A stretch of 64,000 nt of DNA from Bosea sp. BIWAKO-01 (lineage in GTDB: Bacteria; Pseudomonadota; Alphaproteobacteria; Rhizobiales; Beijerinckiaceae). The position numbers and the translations under genes were made by a program. Location of the stretch: NCBI RefSeq assembly GCF_001748145.1, contig NZ_BCQA01000001.1:4056501-4120500 (forward strand), read 5' to 3'. Every line of letters starts with the position of its first letter. Position 1 is the stretch's first letter. Under the pieces are notes generated by a model that saw nothing but the letters and a program-made list of their open reading frames with translations, had not been told where the DNA came from and did no database searches. Below, one piece after another: positions 59,123 to 64,000 of the stretch.

Positions 59123-60355
59123 TCAGAACCGGTTCGGGCTGAAATGGCCGAGATCAATCTCCGACGGGCGTCCGGCGATCAGATCGGCGACGAGACCACC
59201 GGTGACCGCAGATTGCGTCATGCCGTAATGGCCGTGTCCGAAGGCGAGAACGACGCTTGGGTTGCGCGCTGCCTTGCCGATCACCGGTAGGGAATCCGGT
59301 AATGATGGCCGGAAACCCATCCAGAGACGGCCACTGTCGAACGCAGGCAAGCCGTCGACGAGGCTGGTGGCCTTGTCATAGAGCGCCCGCGTGCGCGCGT
59401 GATTGGGTGGTGCATCGAGGCCACCGAACTCGACCGCGCCACCAATGCGCAAGCCGCTGTCGAGCGGGGTCATGACGAAGCCATGCCCTTCGAAACCGAT
59501 GGGCCGGGATGTCAGCCCAGTGCTGCCGGGGAAGCTGACATTGTAGCCGCGCTCGGTCTCGAGCGGCACAGCGTTTCCAAGAGCCGCAGCGAGTGGCCTC
59601 GACCAGGCTCCTGCGGCGATCACGGCGCGGTCGACCACGCGCTGCCAGCCGTCGCGGCCGATCAGGGCAGGGCGCGCGGCCATCGAGAGGTTGCTGACCT
59701 CGGCCTTCTCGAATTGGGCGCCGCGTGCCAGCGCCGCCTCGAACAGGGCGAGCGTCAGTTCGAGCGGATCGCTGATATGGGCGGTCTCGGGGTGGAATGC
59801 AGCGCCGACGAAGCGGTCCTTCAGGGCGGGTTCGAGTTGGCGAAGCACGTCAGGCCCGATCATCTCGACCTTGATGCCAAATTCTGCCTGCCGCTGCGCG
59901 ATACGCCGAGCTTCCCCGAAGGCGGCGTTGTCGGTGAAGGCGTAGAGGCCGCCATTGCGATGAATGTGGCGGCTGAGATTCGTGGTCTGGGCCAGCTTCA
60001 GCCAGGCCGGCAAGGCGCGCTGCTGCAGGGCGCCGAGGCCCTGGATCGAGCGTTCATAGGCGGCTGGCCGCGCGGCCAGGATGAAGCGGACCAGCCAGGG
60101 CAGGAGCTTTGGCAGATAGGCAGGGCGGATGGCGAGCGGTCCAAGCGGATCAGCCAGGAACCTCGGCACGTGCCGCAGGTTCTTCGGGCTCGCAATCGGC
60201 AGGATGTCCGTGTGCGCGATCCAGCCGGCATTGCCACGTGAAGGGCCGAAGGCCGGCCCTTCCTTATCGATGATGAGAACCTCGTGACCGTCATCGAGCA
60301 GGGCATGCGCAGTGGCGATGCCCACAATGCCTGCTCCGACGATCGCGATCTTCAT
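59123..60355 (-). CDS. DadA-like FAD-dependent D-amino acid dehydrogenase
   Basis: 410 residues starting MKIAIVGAGIVGIATAHALL, a typical FAD motif, with GPSRGNAGWIAHTDILPIAS, the shared DadA block. The end has VVLAFGHGHYGMTQSAVTGG. It differs widely from the 45729-46976 enzyme. The start overlaps the stop of the upstream cupin gene as ATGA, and the kinase follows after eight bases. Since an aconitase-X swivel gene lies 3 kb away, a D-hydroxyproline dehydrogenase-like role is conceivable but unproven. Confidence 0.83.
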   Translation of the reverse strand: MKIAIVGAGIVGIATAHALLDDGHEVLIIDKEGPAFGPSRGNAGWIAHTDILPIASPKNLRHVPRFLADPLGPLAIRPAYLPKLLPWLVRFILAARPAAYERSIQGLGALQQRALPAWLKLAQTTNLSRHIHRNGGLYAFTDNAAFGEARRIAQRQAEFGIKVEMIGPDVLRQLEPALKDRFVGAAFHPETAHISDPLELTLALFEAALARGAQFEKAEVSNLSMAARPALIGRDGWQRVVDRAVIAAGAWSRPLAAALGNAVPLETERGYNVSFPGSTGLTSRPIGFEGHGFVMTPLDSGLRIGGAVEFGGLDAPPNHARTRALYDKATSLVDGLPAFDSGRLWMGFRPSLPDSLPVIGKAARNPSVVLAFGHGHYGMTQSAVTGGLVADLIAGRPSEIDLGHFSPNRF

Positions 60356-60678
60356 GAAAGGCTGAGCTCCTTCAGCGCGCCCGGCTTCTTCACCTCGATC
60401 TCGATAAAGGCGATCGGGTGGTCCGAACCGTTCATCACGTCATGTTGGATTCCGGCCGGGCGCATATAGGCCTGGCCCTGAGCCAGCGGAACGTCGGTGA
60501 TTTTCGTGCCGTCATGGATGCGCAGCGTGCCGTCGAACAGCATGATGACGAAATAGGGCCAGCCATGGCTGTGCCAGCCGGTCACGGCACCGGGCTCGAA
60601 ATCCCAGCGAGTGATGCGGATCGTCTCGTCGTCCTGCTGGACGGTTGGAACGGCGGGTGTCGTGCAGGTAAAGGCCAC
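60352..60678 (-). CDS. Small cupin-domain protein
   Basis: 108 residues from GTG 60678, chosen because GGGAGG lies four bases upstream and the preceding residues look non-coding; the frame is open to 60798. A single cupin fold: ITRWDFEPGAVTGWHSHGWP (metal histidines H-x-H) and GQAYMRPAGIQHDVMNGSDH. Such small cupins act as metal-dependent isomerases, dioxygenases or sensors. It overlaps the DadA-like gene and is co-translated. The substrate is unknown. Confidence 0.7.
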   Translation of the reverse strand: MAFTCTTPAVPTVQQDDETIRITRWDFEPGAVTGWHSHGWPYFVIMLFDGTLRIHDGTKITDVPLAQGQAYMRPAGIQHDVMNGSDHPIAFIEIEVKKPGALKELSLS

Positions 60679-61173
60679 GGTACCTCCCGGGGTGGGGCAG
60701 AGCTTCGGCAGGCTAGCCACGTGGCTTCCGCTGCCGTGACGATGGCCGCAAGGCGGGCGGGCTCCTCCCCCTCCCGTGCGATGCATCGTGCCGATCACGC
60801 GAGTTGATCACCGCCGCCTCGACCAGCTTGATGTTCTGGCCGAGTCGCGCCGCGACGTCGAGCCGCGGATGGCTCCAGTGACGGATTGCTCGGGTCTCGG
60901 TCCTGCGGCCAGATTTGGCGTGTCGACGCCGATATGCGCCGCGAGCCGATCGGCACGGAGCGATCTCGGCGATGTCGAACTCGTCAGCGGGCGTGAACCT
61001 GGCGGCACGGAAGGCAGGGCGCTGATGCATTTCGTCATCGCAGAATGCTTCTTGCGTGTGAGGACGTTTCGCTTGCAGATTGCATTGCGGCTGCGGCCAG
61101 CCCGTATCGGTCATGGTGATATATCAATGTTGGACGTCGCGTCAATTCTCGCCTTCCGTCCCTGGGGAGCGAA
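60679..61173. other. Gap without a recognised gene between cupin and GntR genes
   Basis: 495 bases. Several open frames cross it on both strands, but none has a convincing start with ribosome site, domain or even composition. Short stretches such as RADRLAAHIGVDTPNLAAG on the minus strand look protein-like in one frame and switch frame afterwards, which may indicate a decayed gene. The segment also holds the GntR operator candidate at 61117-61126 and the GntR promoter. Confidence 0.4.
61117..61126. promoter_or_regulatory. Putative GntR operator upstream of the GntR gene
   Basis: TGATATATCA, a perfect palindrome, 48 bases upstream of the GntR start. FadR-type regulators bind palindromes of this size and composition. 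The core TGATATATC recurs at 61900-61908, downstream of the same gene. Confidence 0.5.
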
Positions 61174-61878
61174 ATGAGCATGCGCTCCAACGAAGAAACC
61201 CAGCTGTCTCCCGAGATGGATGCGCGTGTTCAGCCCGGCGTTGCGACAAGCCTCTCGGAGACCGCCTATCGCCGTCTCGAGGAGGCGATCGTGACACTCT
61301 CCTTGAGGCCCGGCGCGGTGCTGACCGAAGCCCAGTTGATCGACCTCGTCGGGGTCGGACGCACGCCGGTTCGCGAGGCCCTGATCCGCCTTGCTCAGCA
61401 GGGGCTGGTCGACATCCTGCCGCGCAAGGGCGTCGTCGTCACCGGCATCAACGCCATCGACATCATGGCGGCGCTGGATGCGCGGGAGGTGCTGGAAAGG
61501 CTGATCGCATCGGATGCGGCGAAGCGGGCGAGCCCGCGCGAGCGCATTGTCATCATCGAGAAGGCGCGCGCAATGCGAGCTGCAGCAGAGGCCGGCGATG
61601 CCAATGCCTATATGCGGCTCGACAAGGAGCTCGACGCGGCGGTCGCTACCGCCGCACGCAGCCCCTATGCGACACGCGCCGTCGAGCCGCTGCAGGCCCT
61701 GATCCGGCGCGCCTGGTACTATTTCGAGCGTGAGGACGATCTGGTGCCGGCGGCGGCGCATCACGTCGCCTTCGCCCAGGCCCTGGCGACGGAGGATCCT
61801 GCCGCCGCGAGCGCAGCCAGCGATGCCTTGATGCAGCACTTGCGCGCCGGCATGCTGGCGACGCTCGGCCGCGACTGA
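61174..61878 (+). CDS. GntR-family regulator, FadR/FCD subfamily
   Basis: 234 residues. A winged-helix domain (about 20-85: LSETAYRRLEEAIVTLSLRP, VGVGRTPVREALIRLAQQGL, DILPRKGVVVTG) precedes an FCD domain (about 90-215: LDAREVLERLIASDAAKRAS), which binds an acid ligand. Ligand-binding histidines appear in AAAHHVAFAQAL. GGGGAG precedes the ATG by about four bases. A flanking pair of TGATATATC sites suggests that it controls itself and the downstream flavin reductase gene. Its neighbours point to amino acid or aromatic acid degradation. Confidence 0.88.
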   Translation: MSMRSNEETQLSPEMDARVQPGVATSLSETAYRRLEEAIVTLSLRPGAVLTEAQLIDLVGVGRTPVREALIRLAQQGLVDILPRKGVVVTGINAIDIMAALDAREVLERLIASDAAKRASPRERIVIIEKARAMRAAAEAGDANAYMRLDKELDAAVATAARSPYATRAVEPLQALIRRAWYYFEREDDLVPAAAHHVAFAQALATEDPAAASAASDALMQHLRAGMLATLGRD

Positions 61879-61897
61879 GAATTGAGTGGCGCGCGCC

Positions 61898-61911
61898 ATT
61901 GATATATCTAT
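61898..61911. promoter_or_regulatory. Putative GntR operator upstream of the flavin reductase gene
   Basis: ATTGATATATCTAT with the core TGATATATC at 61900-61908, the same core as the site before the GntR gene. It lies 20 bases after the GntR stop and 113 bases before the flavin reductase start. Confidence 0.5.
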
Positions 61912-62023
61912 TTCGAGGGCCGTGGCGCCCATGACGGGATGACATTGCGGCTGTGCGCTGGCCATCGCGCCGGAAAATCCCTACATCAGCCGGCGAAGAC
62001 TTCCATTCCTGCAGATCGGGCTG

Positions 62024-62542
62024 ATGACCAAGACGTTCCAGGCGGTGCCCCATGTGACGGCCATTCCTGATGCGCCGGCCTTCCGTCAGGCAATGGCGCA
62101 GGTCACGAGCGCCGTGCATATCGTCACCACGCGGGGCACGACGGGCCGCGCGGGCCTGACTGCGACCTCGGTCGCCTCGGTGTCCGACGCGCCGCCGACC
62201 ATGCTGGTCTGTGTCGACGGCATCAGCCGCACGCTCGCCGCGATCGAGGCGAGCGGGACTTTCTGCATCAACACGCTGGCGGGCTACGACGGGGACCTCG
62301 CCGAGATCTTTGCGCGGCGCCGGGGCATCGAAGGCGAGGCCCGTTTCGCGACGGCCGAATGGACGACGCTCGTGACCGGAGCGCCGGCACTCGTCGGCTC
62401 GCTGGTCGCCTTCGACTGCAGGCTGATCGAGGTGCACCGTGTCGCGACCCACCGCATCCTGATCGGAGAGGTCGTGGCGATCGGCGGCCGGGGCCAGGGC
62501 AGCGGCCTGGTCTACCGGCGGCGCGGTTTCTCAGAGGTCTGA
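62024..62542 (+). CDS. Flavin reductase-like protein (HpaC/RutF type)
   Basis: 172 residues of the flavin reductase fold: FRQAMAQVTSAVHIVTTRGT, GLTATSVASVSDAPPTMLVC, SGTFCINTLAGYDGDLAEIF and CRLIEVHRVATHRILIGEVV. These reduce FMN or FAD with NADH/NADPH and usually supply a two-component monooxygenase. The oxygenase partner is not in the window. It lies downstream of the GntR gene with a GntR-type box between, so control by that regulator is likely. It converges on the pcaC-like gene. Confidence 0.88.
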   Translation: MTKTFQAVPHVTAIPDAPAFRQAMAQVTSAVHIVTTRGTTGRAGLTATSVASVSDAPPTMLVCVDGISRTLAAIEASGTFCINTLAGYDGDLAEIFARRRGIEGEARFATAEWTTLVTGAPALVGSLVAFDCRLIEVHRVATHRILIGEVVAIGGRGQGSGLVYRRRGFSEV

Positions 62543-62549
62543 AGGGTCG

Positions 62550-62945
62550 TCAGACCTTTCCGGCTTCCTCGTCGATTTCGGCGAAGACGATGGCCGCTTC
62601 CTTGAAGGCGTGATTGGCTGCTGGCACGCCGGCATAAATGGCCGCCTGCATCAGCACTTCCTTGATCTCGTCGCGCGTCAATCCGTTGTTCAATGCGCCA
62701 CGGACATGGATCCGGAACTCGCCCCAGGAGCCGAGTGCGGCTGCAATCGAAAGCACGATCAGCGAGCGCTCGCGCTTGATCAGCCCTGGCCGATTCCAGA
62801 TGTCGTTCCAGGCCGTTCGGGTGATGAACTCCTGCCAGTCGCGGTTGAACTCGGTGACCCCGGCACTGGCCTTGTCGACATAGGCCTCACCAAGCACGGC
62901 GCGTCGGGTCTTCATGCCATTGGCATAGCGGGTGGCGTCGTCCAT
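62550..62945 (-). CDS. pcaC: 4-carboxymuconolactone decarboxylase-like protein (PcaC)
   Basis: 131 residues, the size of PcaC. The conserved carboxymuconolactone decarboxylase block reads LIVLSIAAALGSWGEFRIHV, RGALNNGLTRDEIKEVLMQA and AAIYAGVPAANHAFKEAAIV. PcaC turns carboxymuconolactone to 3-oxoadipate enol-lactone in protocatechuate breakdown. It is downstream of the pcaD-like gene with a 10-base gap. The residue pattern fits PcaC better than the AhpD peroxidase relatives, as no CxxC motif is present. Confidence 0.85.
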   Translation of the reverse strand: MDDATRYANGMKTRRAVLGEAYVDKASAGVTEFNRDWQEFITRTAWNDIWNRPGLIKRERSLIVLSIAAALGSWGEFRIHVRGALNNGLTRDEIKEVLMQAAIYAGVPAANHAFKEAAIVFAEIDEEAGKV

Positions 62946-62955
62946 GGCGGCCTCC

Positions 62956-63735
62956 TCAGGTGTTCAGGAAGTCGAGAACGGCCCGGCCGAAGGCCTCGGG
63001 CTGCTCCAGATTGGAGAGATGGGCGGCATCGAGCGTGACAAGCTCTGCACCATGGATGGAATCAGCGATCTGCTGGCCGACGGCGGGCGGCGTGGCCGGG
63101 TCGAGCGCACCAACAATCACCAGCACGGGCAGGACGATTGCCGAGATCGCTTCGCGCTGATCCATGTCGCGGATCGCGGCGCAGCAGCCGGCATAGCCGA
63201 GCGGTGGCGTGGTGGTGAGCATCGCACTCACGGCCTCCACGGTCTTTCCGTCGCGCTCGCGGAAACCCGGGCTGAACCAGCGTTCCAGCGTCGGCTGCAC
63301 CAGCGGCCCCATGCCATTGGCGCGGACATTGCGGATGCGGCCGTTCCAGAGATCGGGTGGTCCCATCCGGGCGGAGGTGTTGGCCAGCACCACGCGGTGG
63401 AGCCGCCTGGGGGCATGGGTCGCGAGCCATTGCCCGACCATTCCGCCCATGGACACGCCGCACCAGTGCACCTTGTCCAGGCCGAAATGGTCCATGATGC
63501 CGATCGCGTCGTCGGCGAGCTCGGCCAGCGAATAGGGCTGGTCCGGCGCCGTCGATTTGCCATGGCCGCGCGAGTCGTAGCGCAGGACGCGGAACTGCTT
63601 GGTCCATTCGGGAATCTGTGGATCCCACATGTGCAGATCGGTGCCGAGTGAGTTCGAGAGCATCAGGACAGGTGCGTCCTCAGCCCCGTCGAAGCGGATA
63701 TTGAAGGGCTCGCCCCGGATGGTCTCGATCGGCAT
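62956..63735 (-). CDS. pcaD: 3-oxoadipate enol-lactonase-like hydrolase (PcaD)
   Basis: 259 residues of alpha/beta-hydrolase fold. Motifs: LMLSNSLGTDLHMWDPQIPE, LRYDSRGHGKST, nucleophile elbow WCGVSMGGMVGQWLA, an acidic residue in VGALDPATPPAVG and the histidine in AAHLSNLEQPEAF. This fits PcaD, which hydrolyses 3-oxoadipate enol-lactone. It is preceded by the aconitase-X swivel gene with a 19-base gap, an unusual partner for pca genes, so the substrate may differ from the classical lactone. Confidence 0.87.
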   Translation of the reverse strand: MPIETIRGEPFNIRFDGAEDAPVLMLSNSLGTDLHMWDPQIPEWTKQFRVLRYDSRGHGKSTAPDQPYSLAELADDAIGIMDHFGLDKVHWCGVSMGGMVGQWLATHAPRRLHRVVLANTSARMGPPDLWNGRIRNVRANGMGPLVQPTLERWFSPGFRERDGKTVEAVSAMLTTTPPLGYAGCCAAIRDMDQREAISAIVLPVLVIVGALDPATPPAVGQQIADSIHGAELVTLDAAHLSNLEQPEAFGRAVLDFLNT

Positions 63736-63754
63736 CGTCCTGTCTCTCCCTGGC

Positions 63755-64000
63755 CTATTGTACCGCGATGTTGCCGTCGCTGCTGATCAGAAGCGTCTTA
63801 CCTGCAAGCGCCGCTTGCTGCGATGCGGGTAGCCGCAGAGCCGGCGGCGTCGGCCACCCCATCTCGCGCGCAACGACGAGGCCGAGCAGCAGGATCGCAT
63901 CGGGCGCATCCATGAGGATAGCGGCGGGCGCGTTCCCGGCATGGACGAGTTCGAGCAGCACGGCTGAGGCCGAGGACGAACCGATCGTGCCAGGCAGGGC
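63755..64000 (-). CDS. Aconitase X swivel-domain protein (DUF126), C-terminal part
   Basis: The frame is open from the window edge to a TAG at 63755, giving the last 81 residues. The visible part, with SSSASAVLLELVHAGNAPAA and ILLLGLVVAREMGW, is the conserved end of the small swivel subunit of aconitase X. In bacteria such pairs are cis-3-hydroxyproline dehydratases or mevalonate-related dehydratases. The catalytic subunit would lie upstream, outside the window. It heads the operon pcaD-pcaC. Confidence 0.75.
   Translation of the reverse strand, partial: ALPGTIGSSSASAVLLELVHAGNAPAAILMDAPDAILLLGLVVAREMGWPTPPALRLPASQQAALAGKTLLISSDGNIAVQ

Noticed and set aside
1..64000. CRISPR arrays, integrase or transposase genes, phage genes, rRNA and tRNA.
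   Set aside because: No regularly spaced repeats, no DDE or tyrosine recombinase motifs and no RNA gene patterns were found on reading both strands by eye; a tool scan could still reveal a missed tRNA.

Overview
The window is high-GC, densely coded DNA from an alphaproteobacterium, most likely a Hyphomicrobiales (Rhizobiales) member such as a Bosea relative; the genus is inference, not a database match. Grounds: a CckA-type cell-cycle kinase beside flagellar genes, MotE and the DUF6468-type flagellar protein known from rhizobia, CtrA-like TTAA-N7-TTAA boxes, an ATP12 chaperone, a DksA with one zinc-finger cysteine, and a DUF6867-like protein inside a liv operon.

Region 1 (1-18200) is flagellar and cell-cycle. 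cckA (cut by the window edge) follows flhB, fliR, fliQ, fliE, flgC and flgB on the minus strand. fliO (with a very long acidic tail) and fliP are on the plus strand. A minus-strand block holds fliL, fliM, a DUF6468-type gene, motE and a 1156-aa protein with beta modules and TPR-like helices. flgF, flgG, flgA and flgH are on the plus strand. The two divergent promoter regions carry perfect CtrA boxes, and the one before flgF also carries a sigma-54-type -24/-12 element, so CckA sits beside promoters its own phosphorelay probably controls.

Region 2 (18200-33400) is mixed: dksA; an MBOAT/SGNH O-acetylation pair; a taurine/nitrate/sulfonate-type ABC transporter operon ending in two unrecognised amidotransferase-like genes; an HxlR regulator with a FabF-like synthase; pccB; ATP12; a YjhX-like protein; a GNAT enzyme; a decayed chemoreceptor fragment; a P1/DmpA peptidase; a Spy-like periplasmic protein; and a 50-aa membrane protein gene.

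Region 3 (33400-52500) contains a secreted heparin-lyase-like protein, rpsD, murI, a MarR-GNAT fusion, a Tat-exported amine oxidase, a TonB receptor with an Irr-type box upstream, a TrmJ-like methyltransferase, a chemoreceptor, a membrane dipeptidase, a DadA-like oxidase, a BASS transporter, a GST, rpe, purB, a phosphoesterase and a small hydrolase.

Region 4 (52500-64000) is the branched-chain amino acid type ABC operon livHMGF-DUF6867-livK, then a DadA-like oxidase with cupin and kinase genes, and a GntR regulator flanked by two TGATATATC sites. It ends with a catabolic operon reading leftward: an aconitase-X swivel subunit (cut by the edge), PcaD-like and PcaC-like. No rRNA, tRNA, CRISPR array or insertion sequence was recognised.
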